The notes under the pieces: model-generated
Seen by the model: only the letters and a program-made list of their open reading frames with translations
What the model was told of the DNA's origin: nothing
Databases searched by the model: none
NCBI GenBank assembly: GCA_027214345.1
Contig: JAPWHR010000002.1
Coordinates: 388,301 to 452,300 of the forward strand
Source: Comamonadaceae bacterium G21597-S1
GTDB taxonomy: Bacteria; Pseudomonadota; Gammaproteobacteria; Burkholderiales; Burkholderiaceae_C
Length of the DNA stretch: 64,000 nucleotides
Direction: 5' to 3'
Translations under genes and position numbers: made by a program
In this document: in pieces, positions 15,317 to 23,970 of the stretch
Layout of the letters: each line of letters starts with the position of its first letter
Position numbering within the stretch: the stretch's first letter is position 1

Positions 15317-16486
15317 ATGCCTGTGCGCCCTGTTCCCCGTTTGCCCGGCGTGCTGCGCCGCGAGTTGCTGCTGTCCGGGGCAATGGCGCCGGCCCTGGCC
15401 ACCGCCGCCAATCCCGGCAGCGGCGCCACCACCCGGCGCGCGCTGGCTTTTCCGCGCGACCACGGCAGCCACCCGGATACCTCGATCGAATGGTGGTACA
15501 TCACCGGCCATAGCCGGGCCGGCTCGGGCGATGCCGCGCGCGTGCTGGGATTCCAGCTGACCTTCTTCCGTTCACGCGTCGCGGTCACCCAGCAGATGGC
15601 CTCGCGTTTCGCGGCCCGCCAGTTGCTGTTTGCGCACGCCGCCGTGACCGACGTGCAGGGCCGGCGGTTCCGCCACGACCAACGCATCGCGCGCATGGGC
15701 TTCGGTGTCGCCGAGGCCAGCCAGGCCGATACCGCGGTACGGCTGCGCGACTGGTCGCTGACCCATGACAACAGCCACTACCGGGCCCGCATCGCGGCAC
15801 CGGATTTCGGCCTGGACCTGGACTTCACGGCCACGCAAGCGGTGATGCTGCAAGGCGATGCGGGATGGTCGCGCAAGGGGCCGAAGCCGGAGCAGGCCAG
15901 CTTCTACTACAGCCGTCCGCAACTGGCGTTCGAGGGCCAGGTCACGCTCGACGGCCAGCGCCTGGCGGTGCGCGGCGAAGGCGCACACGGCGTGGACCCG
16001 AGCCGGTTCACGCCCGGCACCGGCGCGGCCTGGCTCGACCACGAATGGAGCGACAGCGTGCTCGATCCGGATGCCGTGGGCTGGGACTGGGTCGGCATCA
16101 ACCTGTTCGACGGCAGCGCGCTGACGGCGTTTCGCATCCGCGACAAGTCCGGTGCAACGATGTGGGACGGCGGCTCGTTCCGCCATCCCAGACTCAACGA
16201 CGGCATCAAGCCTTATGTCTTCTCGCCTGGCGAAGCGGTGTTCCAGGCCGTGCGGGGCTGGAAAAGCCCATTGACCAATACCACCTACCCGGTCGAATGG
16301 CTGCTGCGTACACCAGCCGAGAACTATGTCGTGCGGGCGCTGCTGGACAACCAGGAGCTCGACAGCCGCGCCTCGACCGGCGCGATCTACTGGGAGGGCC
16401 TGTGCGACCTGTTCGACAGCCAGCGCCAGCATGTCGGGCGCGGATACCTGGAACTGACCGGCTACGCGCGGCCCCTGGTGCTGTAG
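15317..16486 (+). CDS. CrtC/AttH-family lipocalin-like hydrolase or hydratase
   Basis: The 389-residue protein has an N-terminal hydrophobic leader (LLLSGAMAPALATAA, about 17-32, likely exported) and then the AttH/carotenoid 1,2-hydratase fold: HPDTSIEWWYITGH (about 52-65), AWLDHEWSDSVL, GWDWVGINLFDGSAL, and a C-terminal YWEGLCDLF. Such proteins often sit beside LolCDE-like transporters; here an ABC exporter gene follows 120 bp downstream but of a different type. No carotenoid genes are visible, so a role in carotenoid synthesis is not supported. It may act on an exported lipid or secondary metabolite. Confidence 0.75.
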   Translation: MPVRPVPRLPGVLRRELLLSGAMAPALATAANPGSGATTRRALAFPRDHGSHPDTSIEWWYITGHSRAGSGDAARVLGFQLTFFRSRVAVTQQMASRFAARQLLFAHAAVTDVQGRRFRHDQRIARMGFGVAEASQADTAVRLRDWSLTHDNSHYRARIAAPDFGLDLDFTATQAVMLQGDAGWSRKGPKPEQASFYYSRPQLAFEGQVTLDGQRLAVRGEGAHGVDPSRFTPGTGAAWLDHEWSDSVLDPDAVGWDWVGINLFDGSALTAFRIRDKSGATMWDGGSFRHPRLNDGIKPYVFSPGEAVFQAVRGWKSPLTNTTYPVEWLLRTPAENYVVRALLDNQELDSRASTGAIYWEGLCDLFDSQRQHVGRGYLELTGYARPLVL

Positions 16487-16606
16487 CCGATGGCCCGCGC
16501 GGCGCCGGTGCCGGCGAATGGCCGACAATCACCGGTTTGCGACCGGGCATGCCCATGACAATGCCCGGGCCGACGGAACCGACATCTACCCTGTGAACCA
16601 CGCTGC

Positions 16607-18397
16607 ATGAGTTCTGAACGCGCCAAGGCGCCCTCCCCGCGATCCCTCTCCGGCCTGGCGCCGTTCCTGCGGCCGTACCGCGGCCGCATCCTGCTCGCCG
16701 GCCTGTTCCTGGTCATGGCCGCCGTCACGACGCTGGTGTTTCCACTGGCGCTGCGCAGCCTGATCGACGGCGGCCTGGTCGGCGCGGACAGCCTGTCGGC
16801 CGACCCGGGCACACGCGTGATGGCCTTGCGCGAGCATTTCTTCGACCTGTTCCTGGTGGCGGTGGCGCTGGGCCTGTTCTCGGCCGCGCGTTTCTACATG
16901 GTCAGCTGGCTGGGCGAACGCATCACCGCCGACCTGCGCAACGCGGTCTACAAGCATGTGCTGCGCCAGAGCCCGGAATTCTTCGAGACCACGCAGACCG
17001 GCGAGGTGCTCAGCCGGCTGACGGTCGACACCACGCTGGTGCAGACCGTCGTCGGCTCCTCGCTGAGCATGGGCCTGCGCAACACCGTGATGGGCATCGG
17101 CGCCCTGCTGATGCTGATCTGGACCAACCCCACCGTGATGATCCAGGTGCTCGGCATCCTCGTCGTCATCGTGTTGCCCAGCCTGTGGTTCGGCCGCCGG
17201 GTGCGCAAACTCTCGCGCACCAGCCAGGACCGGGTGGCCGACTCCAGCGCGATCGCCGCCGAGGTGCTCAACGCGATCCCGGTGGTGCAGAGCTACGTCG
17301 CGGAATCGCGCGAGGCGACCCGCTTCGACGCATCCACGAACAACGCCTTCCAGGCCGCGGTGCGGCGCTCGCGCGCGCGCTCGGTACTGGTGGCCTTCAT
17401 CATCATCGCCACCTCGGCCGCCTTGTTGTGGGGCCTGTACCAGGGCACGCAGGCGGTCATGGCCGGGCGCATCTCGGCCGGCCACCTGGGCCAGACCGTG
17501 GTCTACGTCATCATCCTGGCCAGCGCGTTCGCGGTGCTGGGCGAGGTCTACGGCGACCTGCTGCGCGCCGCCGGCGCGACCGAACGCCTGATGGAGCTGC
17601 TGGACACGCATTCCCCGATCGCCTCGCCCGCGCAGCCGCGCTCGGTGCAGGACCAGTCCGCCGGCAGCAGCGTGGTGTTCGACCACGTGCAGTTCAGTTA
17701 TCCGTCCCGGCCGGACCACCCGGCCCTGCACGACTTCTCGCTGACGGTGGCACCCGGCGAGACCGTGGCTCTGGTCGGGCCCAGCGGCGCCGGCAAGAGC
17801 ACGGTGTTCCAGCTGCTGCTGCGTTTCTACGATCCGCAATCAGGATCGATCGCCCTCAACGGCGTGCCCACACGCGAGCTGTCACTCGAGGACCTGCGCC
17901 AGCACATCGGCATCGTGCCGCAGGACGCGGTGATCTTCTCGGCCAATGCGATGGAAAACATCCGTTACGGCAAGCCCGGCGCCAGCGACCACGAGGTCAA
18001 GGCCGCCGCCCGCGCCGCCTTCGCCGACGAATTCATCGGCCGCCTGCCCGAGGGCTACGACACCTTCCTGGGCGAACGCGGCGTGCGCCTGAGCGGCGGC
18101 CAGCGCCAGCGCATCGCGATTGCCCGCGCCATGCTCAAGAACCCGCCGCTGCTGCTGCTCGACGAGGCCACCAGCGCGCTGGACGCCGAGAGCGAACGCA
18201 TGGTGCAGGCAGCCCTCGAGTCCGCGATGGAAGGCCGCACCACGCTGGTCATCGCGCACCGGCTGGCGACGGTGCAAAAGGCCGACCGCATCGTCGTGCT
18301 CGACCAGGCGCGGCTGGTGGAACAAGGCACGCACGCGGAGCTGGTGGCGCGGGGCGGGGTGTATGCGCGGCTGGCGGAGTTGCAGTTCGCGGCGTGA
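16607..18397 (+). CDS. ABC exporter with fused membrane and ATPase domains (MsbA/lipid-type)
   Basis: The 596-residue half-transporter has six membrane helices in residues of about 20-310 and an ATPase domain with Walker A GPSGAGKST (391-399), Q-loop VPQDAVIFS, signature LSGGQRQRIAIARA and Walker B LLLLDEATSAL. It would work as a homodimer exporting lipids, drugs or peptides across the inner membrane. The start ATG at 16607 gives a short cytoplasmic N-terminus. It follows the CrtC-like gene on the same strand. It marks the end of the GC-rich core before a patch of different composition. Confidence 0.85.
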   Translation: MSSERAKAPSPRSLSGLAPFLRPYRGRILLAGLFLVMAAVTTLVFPLALRSLIDGGLVGADSLSADPGTRVMALREHFFDLFLVAVALGLFSAARFYMVSWLGERITADLRNAVYKHVLRQSPEFFETTQTGEVLSRLTVDTTLVQTVVGSSLSMGLRNTVMGIGALLMLIWTNPTVMIQVLGILVVIVLPSLWFGRRVRKLSRTSQDRVADSSAIAAEVLNAIPVVQSYVAESREATRFDASTNNAFQAAVRRSRARSVLVAFIIIATSAALLWGLYQGTQAVMAGRISAGHLGQTVVYVIILASAFAVLGEVYGDLLRAAGATERLMELLDTHSPIASPAQPRSVQDQSAGSSVVFDHVQFSYPSRPDHPALHDFSLTVAPGETVALVGPSGAGKSTVFQLLLRFYDPQSGSIALNGVPTRELSLEDLRQHIGIVPQDAVIFSANAMENIRYGKPGASDHEVKAAARAAFADEFIGRLPEGYDTFLGERGVRLSGGQRQRIAIARAMLKNPPLLLLDEATSALDAESERMVQAALESAMEGRTTLVIAHRLATVQKADRIVVLDQARLVEQGTHAELVARGGVYARLAELQFAA

Positions 18398-18432
18398 GGA
18401 GAAAAGTGGGACGTTACCGTCAAACACCCAGG

Positions 18433-19434
18433 TCAGCGGACGGCGCCATTTTTCGCGTTTTCTCGACTGCGACTGACTTCTCGCGCCGCGGCGCGACCAA
18501 CGCCTTGCGCCAATACGTAACCAGCGATACCTCCAAGCAAGGTTCCCAGGGTGTTCTCCTTGAGGATGCCGGCCAGCCCCAAAGCCATGATCACGCTCAA
18601 CAAGATCATCACGGTGACGAACTGAATGACTTGACCAGAGGCAACCCATTCCAATTGAATCTGGTCACTGAAGAGCTTGACTGCCAGTATCGCGCCAATG
18701 CTGAACGCGCCAATGACGCTGATCACGATCCACAGTTTGTCGGACAGCTCCGATTTCGTCGATAACGTCGCAAGCTTCTTTTCGGCAGCATCCTTGCGAC
18801 GCAACAACAAATCGAGCAGAGTCGATCCTAGCGATTTCGCTTCGGCTTGCAGCTTCGCCTCTTCGTTGATCCGTTGCTTCACCAAGTCAAAGTAGGTTAT
18901 CAGCGATGCCTGTTTGGTCGCGTCTCCGATGAACCGCTTCCACCTCACGCAATATTCAGACGGGCCGAGTCGCCCCTCCTCACTCCATGGTGCCAATAAA
19001 AACGGGTCCGGGTCGAAGTCCAGCGGGATCCCGCGGTAGAGGACGCCGCGCTGAAACTGCATCATCTGGTCCCTGATCACATTGGCTCCGTTGAATCGAG
19101 ACTCGTCAAGCTTCTGGCAGTCGGCTTTTGCAATGTCCGCGATCGCCGCCGCTATGACTTGTTTCGACTTTTCCAGAATCTCGAGTTGCCGGGCATTGTC
19201 CGTTGGTCGTTGCGAGATCCTCCTGAGCTCAGCAACCTCCAACTCCAGTGAGCGTCGCTCGTCCACCAAGCTGAATTCGTTGTCAGGCAGACCCCGATCA
19301 GGTGGATTGAGATCGGCAATCCTCGCCTTCAGCAACTCGATGTCCTGTGCCGTAGTGTGTGGCTGCGCATAAGCCGAGTTGAGGAAAAGCAGCACGGCGA
19401 CAGTGGCAGCCACCAAAACCTGGCGAAATCGCAT
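18433..19434 (-). CDS. Unrecognised secreted/membrane protein with coiled coil and C-terminal membrane helices
   Basis: The 333-residue protein is not recognised. It has a signal peptide (cleavage after SAYA, about residue 23), a long heptad-rich region (about 28-110, then 170-230), and two or three hydrophobic segments near the C-terminus (LWIVISVIGAFSIGAILAVK, then a segment ending VMILLSVIMALGLAG, and GTLLGGIAGYVLAQG), ending in a basic tail. Topology suggests a periplasmic coiled-coil domain anchored by a C-terminal hairpin. The ATG at 19434 has a strong GGAGG six bases upstream. The gene and its upstream region are clearly less GC-rich than their neighbours and have more varied third positions, consistent with later acquisition. 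No function is proposed. Confidence 0.7.
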   Translation of the reverse strand: MRFRQVLVAATVAVLLFLNSAYAQPHTTAQDIELLKARIADLNPPDRGLPDNEFSLVDERRSLELEVAELRRISQRPTDNARQLEILEKSKQVIAAAIADIAKADCQKLDESRFNGANVIRDQMMQFQRGVLYRGIPLDFDPDPFLLAPWSEEGRLGPSEYCVRWKRFIGDATKQASLITYFDLVKQRINEEAKLQAEAKSLGSTLLDLLLRRKDAAEKKLATLSTKSELSDKLWIVISVIGAFSIGAILAVKLFSDQIQLEWVASGQVIQFVTVMILLSVIMALGLAGILKENTLGTLLGGIAGYVLAQGVGRAAAREVSRSRENAKNGAVR

Positions 19435-19819
19435 GGCCCACCTCCATGAAGCAATTTGGACTGATTCATTCCCATCGCAGCTTTCTGCACAGCAACACGC
19501 TATTTCATTCGCTCATGCAGTCCGTTTCCAATCTCACAGAACCAACTGGCAACGATCGCAATAGCCGAAAATTCAAGCTTGATACCGGATCAGCCAAGAG
19601 AAACATCCGGACCTCATCGAGGAATCATGGATGCATACTGTTGCGGCAAGTGGCGCCAATACATCCCGATGCTGCAGTCAACAAGCATTCAGTTCGTGGA
19701 CTGCTCGACCGATCGCAACAATCGTCAACACTGTAGCTCTGCATCTGAGACACATGTATCGCACAAACGGATGATGTGCAGCCCGTTGCAGGACGACGCG
19801 AAACCGTCCGAACAGGACG
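19435..19819. other. 385-bp non-coding stretch of lower GC content
   Basis: No convincing gene is seen. Short open frames exist on the plus strand, but they have no ribosome binding sites and read as random sequence. The composition is markedly more AT-rich than the flanking core genes and matches the unrecognised membrane protein gene to the left. It would include that gene's promoter. No inverted repeats of insertion-sequence type or tRNA fragments were noticed. Confidence 0.5.
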
Positions 19820-20293
19820 CTACTGCACCGGCCCCTTGAGCGCATCCGGCAACGCGATCTGCATCACCTCGATGCCCTCCTCCGCCAGCGCCTCGGATTC
19901 GGCCGCCGTGGCCTTGCCGCGGATGCCGCGCTGCGGCACTTCGCCGTAGTGGATCCTGCGCGCCTCTTCGGCAAAGCGCTCGCCGACATCGTCGGTGTTG
20001 GCCAGGATGCGCCGGGCCATGCCGAGCCAGGCGGCCTGCAGTGCGGCGTGGGTATCGTTGGTGGCGACGACGTCATGCTTCACGGCCTGTTGCGGCTGAT
20101 CGGCGGCGGCCGGCGGGCCGGCATGGTGGCCCAGGTTCAGCCGCGGCGCGCTGAGTTTCTTGGTGATCGTGGTGTCGCCACACATCGGGCAGGTCACCAG
20201 GCCACGCGCGAGCTGGCTGGCGAAGTCGTCCTCGGACCCGAACCAGCCTTCAAAGCCGTGTTGCTGCGCGCATTGAAGATCGAGCACTTTCAT
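19820..20293 (-). CDS. DUF1178-family protein
   Basis: The 157-residue protein matches DUF1178: MKVLDLQCAQQHGFEGWF at the start, CPMCGD at about 36-41 (with Cys8 a possible zinc-ribbon-like set), and ERFAEEARRIHYGE in the C-terminal half. The function of the family is unknown. The ATG at 20293 is the only good start. It follows the NUDIX gene by 10 bp and sits at the end of the nuo cluster, its usual place in Burkholderiales. Confidence 0.85.
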   Translation of the reverse strand: MKVLDLQCAQQHGFEGWFGSEDDFASQLARGLVTCPMCGDTTITKKLSAPRLNLGHHAGPPAAADQPQQAVKHDVVATNDTHAALQAAWLGMARRILANTDDVGERFAEEARRIHYGEVPQRGIRGKATAAESEALAEEGIEVMQIALPDALKGPVQ

Positions 20294-20303
20294 GGTCAAG
20301 CGA

Positions 20304-20954
20304 TTATCCGGCAGCGCTCGGATCGGGATCGGCCTGCCAGTCGAGTGTCCATGCGCCGGAAAGCAGGTTTTGCAACCACAGGGTGCCCGTCAGCGTCTTG
20401 GCATCGGTGATACGGCCGTCGCGGCAATACTGCAGCAGCTCCGGCACGGTGGCCGTGGTCACGTCGAGGAACTCGCCCGGATCCAGATGGCGCTCGCCCA
20501 GCGTCAGGTCGCGGGCGAACCAGATATCGATGAACTCGTCGGAATAGGCGGCCACCGGATGCATGACGCCGGCATGGGCCCATTCGCGCGCGCGATAACC
20601 GGTCTCTTCGCGCAGCTCGCGCCGGGCGCACAGAATCAGGTCTTCCTCGCCGTCGCGCTTGCCGGCCGGGAACTCCAGGATCACCTGGCCGACGGGATGC
20701 CGGTATTGCCGCTCCAGCACCACGCGCAATTCACCATCATCGCCGGTGAGCAGGGGCACGATCACCACGGCCCCGGGATGCAATACGTATTCGCGCGTTG
20801 CTTCGCCGCCGTCGGGCAGTCGTACCGTGTCGCGCAGCACGTGCAGGAAATGGCCGTGCAGCAGCTGCTCGCGCTGCACCGTGTGTTCGACCAGGTGCGG
20901 ATCGTCCTGCGGCGTTTCCGCCTGCGGGCCGGTGGTCGATTGTTGTTGTGCCAA
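20304..20954 (-). CDS. NUDIX hydrolase (ADP-ribose pyrophosphatase type)
   Basis: The 216-residue protein contains a complete Nudix box: Gly followed five residues on by Glu, then RELREETGY (about 112-120). The preceding EFPAGKRDGEE and the following MHPVAAYSDEFIDIWFA match ADP-ribose pyrophosphatases, which hydrolyse ADP-ribose and related nucleoside diphosphates to AMP and sugar phosphate. It follows nuoN by 15 bp on the same strand and is probably read from the nuo transcript; turnover of NAD-derived ADP-ribose next to complex I genes is a recurring arrangement. Confidence 0.88.
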   Translation of the reverse strand: MAQQQSTTGPQAETPQDDPHLVEHTVQREQLLHGHFLHVLRDTVRLPDGGEATREYVLHPGAVVIVPLLTGDDGELRVVLERQYRHPVGQVILEFPAGKRDGEEDLILCARRELREETGYRAREWAHAGVMHPVAAYSDEFIDIWFARDLTLGERHLDPGEFLDVTTATVPELLQYCRDGRITDAKTLTGTLWLQNLLSGAWTLDWQADPDPSAAG

Positions 20955-20969
20955 CGCGGTCGGCGGCGG

Positions 20970-22457
20970 TCAGCCCGCCATCATGCTGGCCAATGCGCTG
21001 GCGCACAAGGTCATCAGGCCGCCGGGCACGATGCCAAGCAACAGCACCAGCGCACCGTTGATGCCCAGCACGATGCGCACGTCGGCCGGGGCCTCGATGG
21101 CCGCCGTCTGCGCAGGGGCGTCGAAATACATCAGCTTGACCACGCGCAGGTAATAGAACGCGCCGATCAGCGACATCATCACGGCGAACACGGCCAGGCC
21201 GATGTCGACACCCTGGCCGGACGAGATCAAGGCCTGCAGCACCGACAACTTGGCGTAGAAACCGACCATGGGCGGAATGCCGGCCAGCGAGAACATGCAG
21301 ATCGCCATCACCGCGGCATACAGCGGGCTGCGCTGGTTCAGGCCGGCGAAGTCAGCGATCTCGTCGCTCTCGAAGCCCTTGCGCGAGAGCAGCAGGATGA
21401 TGCCGAAGGTCGCCAGCGTCGTCAGCACGTAGGTCACGACATAGAACATCGCCGAACCATACGCGTCGGCCGACGAGATGGTGTTGCCGTTGATCACGCC
21501 CGACATCATGCCCAGCAACACGAAGCCCATCTGCGAGATGGTCGAGAACGCCAGCATGCGCTTGATGTTGGTCTGCACGATGGCGGCCAGGTTGCCGACC
21601 AGCAGCGAGCCCACCGCCAGCACCGCCAGCATCTGCTGCCAGTCGATGGCCAGCGGCAGCAGGCCTTCGACCAGCAGGCGGATCATGATGGCGAAGGCCG
21701 CCAGCTTGGGCGCGCCGCCGATCAGCAGCGTGACCGTCGTGGGTGCGCCGTGGTAGACGTCGGGCAGCCACATGTGGAACGGAACCACGCCGAGCTTGAA
21801 TGCCAGGCCGGCCACGATGAACACCAGGCCGAACACCAGTACCTGGTGGCGGATGTTGCCGCTGGCGATGGCCTGCGCGACCTGGTTGACGTCCAGCGTG
21901 CCGGTGGCGCCGTACAACATCGACATGCCGTAGAGCAGGAAGCCGGAGGCCATGGCACCGAGCACGAAGTACTTCATCGCCGCCTCGGTGGCGATGGTGC
22001 TGTCGCGGCGCAGCGCCACGAGCGCATAACTCGACAGCGTCAGCAGTTCCAGGCCCATGTAGATGATCAGGAAGTTGTTGCCGCCGATCATCAGGAACAT
22101 GCCCAGCAGGCCGAACATCGACAGCGTGAACAGCTCGCCGCCGCGCATCATCTCGCGATGGCCGGCGTAGCCGCGGCCATAGACCAGGGTCACCATCACG
22201 GCCAGCGTGGCGAAACACTTGAGCCAGTTGCCCATCTGGTCGCTGACGACCAGCTTGCTGAAGCCGTACTGGTTCAGGCCGCTGATGGCGTATTCGGCCT
22301 GCATGAAGGCCACGATGGCCAGCGTGACGAGCGTCAGCACATAGGTGGCCGTGCGAGTCGGGCTCTTGACGAAGAGGTCCACCAGCGCAATCACGCAGGC
22401 CAGGGTCAACAGGACGATCTCGGGGAAAACCGTGATCCAGCTGTAGTTGTCAATCAT
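20970..22457 (-). CDS. NADH-quinone oxidoreductase subunit N
   Basis: The 495-residue protein is a proton-pumping antiporter-like subunit with about 14 membrane helices. The conserved Glu and Lys residues of the pump lie in GLELLTLSSYAL and in the following KYFVLGA segment. It sits at the distal end of the membrane arm. The ATG at 22457 begins MIDNYSWITVFPEI as in other Burkholderiales. It follows nuoM by 16 bp and is the last complex I gene. Confidence 0.95.
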   Translation of the reverse strand: MIDNYSWITVFPEIVLLTLACVIALVDLFVKSPTRTATYVLTLVTLAIVAFMQAEYAISGLNQYGFSKLVVSDQMGNWLKCFATLAVMVTLVYGRGYAGHREMMRGGELFTLSMFGLLGMFLMIGGNNFLIIYMGLELLTLSSYALVALRRDSTIATEAAMKYFVLGAMASGFLLYGMSMLYGATGTLDVNQVAQAIASGNIRHQVLVFGLVFIVAGLAFKLGVVPFHMWLPDVYHGAPTTVTLLIGGAPKLAAFAIMIRLLVEGLLPLAIDWQQMLAVLAVGSLLVGNLAAIVQTNIKRMLAFSTISQMGFVLLGMMSGVINGNTISSADAYGSAMFYVVTYVLTTLATFGIILLLSRKGFESDEIADFAGLNQRSPLYAAVMAICMFSLAGIPPMVGFYAKLSVLQALISSGQGVDIGLAVFAVMMSLIGAFYYLRVVKLMYFDAPAQTAAIEAPADVRIVLGINGALVLLLGIVPGGLMTLCASALASMMAG

Positions 22458-22473
22458 GGTCGCGGATCTCTTC

Positions 22474-23949
22474 TCAGTTCAACTTGGACAACGCGACATG
22501 GCGCAGCAGTTCGGCCACCGAACTGTCCATCACGTCCGTGAAGGGCTTGGGATACACGCCCATGGCAAGCACCGCAATCGCCAGCAGCGCGAACACCAGG
22601 AACTCGCGCGCATTGATGTCCTGCAGGTTCTTGACGTCGTCGTTGGCCACCGGTCCGAGATAGACCCGCTTGAACATCCACAAGGTGTAGGCCGCGCCCA
22701 GGATCAGCGCCGTGGCCGCACCCATGCCGATCCAGAAATTGGCCTTGACGGCGGCCAGGATCACCATCCACTCGCCGACGAAACCGGCGGTGCCGGGCAG
22801 GCCGGCATTGGCCATCGCGAACAGCAGCGCGAAGGCCGCAAACTTGGGCATGGTGTTGATGACACCGCCGTAGCTGGCGATCTCGCGCGAATGCACACGG
22901 TCGTACAACACGCCGATGGCCAGGAACATCGCGGCCGACACGAAGCCGTGCGCGATCATCTGCACGATGCCGCCCGACACGCCGAGGTCGCTGAACACGA
23001 AGAAACCGAGCGTGACGAAACCCATGTGCGCGACCGACGAATAGGCCACGAGTTTCTTCATGTCGCGCTGCACGATGGCCACCAGGCCGACGTAGATCAC
23101 GGCGATCAGCGACAACGCGATCATCAGCCAGGCCCACTCGCGCGCGGCGTCCGGGGCGATCGGCATCGAGAACCGCAGGAAGCCGTAGGCACCGAGCTTG
23201 AGCATGATGGCCGCCAGCACGGCGGAGCCGCCGGTGGGCGCCTCGACGTGCACGTCCGGCAACCAGGTGTGCACCGGCCACATCGGCACCTTGACCGCGA
23301 ACGCCGCCAGGAAGGCGAAGAAGATCAGCGTCTGGGCCGTTCCGCCCAACGGCAGCGTATGCCAGGTCAGGATGTCGAAGCTGCCTCCGGCGACGGTGTA
23401 CAGGTAGATCAGCGCGATCAGCAGCAGCAAGGAGCCGAGCAGCGTGTACAGGAAGAACTTGAACGCGGCGTAGATCTTGTTCGGCCCGCCCCAGATGCCG
23501 ATGATGAGGTACATCGGGATCAGCGTGGCCTCGAAAAACACGTAGAACAACAGGCCGTCGAGCGCGCTGAACACGCCGATCATCAGGCCGCTGAGGATCA
23601 TGAACGCGCCCATGTACTGGTTCACGCGTTTGGTGATGACCTCCCAGCCGGCGATGACGACGATCAGGTTGATGAAGGCCGTCAGCAACACGAACCAGAC
23701 GGAGATGCCGTCCACGCCCAGGTGGTAGTCGACACTGAAGCGTTCGATCCACGGCGACTGCTCGACGAACTGCATCGCAGCCGTGCCGAGTTCGAAACCG
23801 GTGTACAGCGGCACGGTGACCATGAGGCTGATGAAGGCCCCGATCAGCGCAATCCAGCGCACTGCCTGGGCGTGTTCGTCACGGCCCAACGCCAGCAATA
23901 CGACGCCGAAAAAGACGGGCGTCCAGATGGCCAGGCTCAGCAATCCCAT
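22474..23949 (-). CDS. NADH-quinone oxidoreductase subunit M
   Basis: The 491-residue antiporter-like membrane subunit has FVLLTAFINLIVVIAGWE, the FFEATLIPMY segment holding the key Glu, and KVPMWPVHTWLPDVHVEAPT with the conserved Lys and His of the NuoL/M/N family. About 14 membrane helices are predicted. It follows nuoL by 21 bp. Confidence 0.95.
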   Translation of the reverse strand: MGLLSLAIWTPVFFGVVLLALGRDEHAQAVRWIALIGAFISLMVTVPLYTGFELGTAAMQFVEQSPWIERFSVDYHLGVDGISVWFVLLTAFINLIVVIAGWEVITKRVNQYMGAFMILSGLMIGVFSALDGLLFYVFFEATLIPMYLIIGIWGGPNKIYAAFKFFLYTLLGSLLLLIALIYLYTVAGGSFDILTWHTLPLGGTAQTLIFFAFLAAFAVKVPMWPVHTWLPDVHVEAPTGGSAVLAAIMLKLGAYGFLRFSMPIAPDAAREWAWLMIALSLIAVIYVGLVAIVQRDMKKLVAYSSVAHMGFVTLGFFVFSDLGVSGGIVQMIAHGFVSAAMFLAIGVLYDRVHSREIASYGGVINTMPKFAAFALLFAMANAGLPGTAGFVGEWMVILAAVKANFWIGMGAATALILGAAYTLWMFKRVYLGPVANDDVKNLQDINAREFLVFALLAIAVLAMGVYPKPFTDVMDSSVAELLRHVALSKLN

Positions 23950-23970
23950 TTTTCTTCTTCTCCCAGGCGA

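Noticed and set aside
19446-19736. A 96-codon plus-strand frame in the low-GC gap
   Set aside because: No ribosome binding site, no hydrophobic or domain pattern, and several alternative frames of similar length overlap it.
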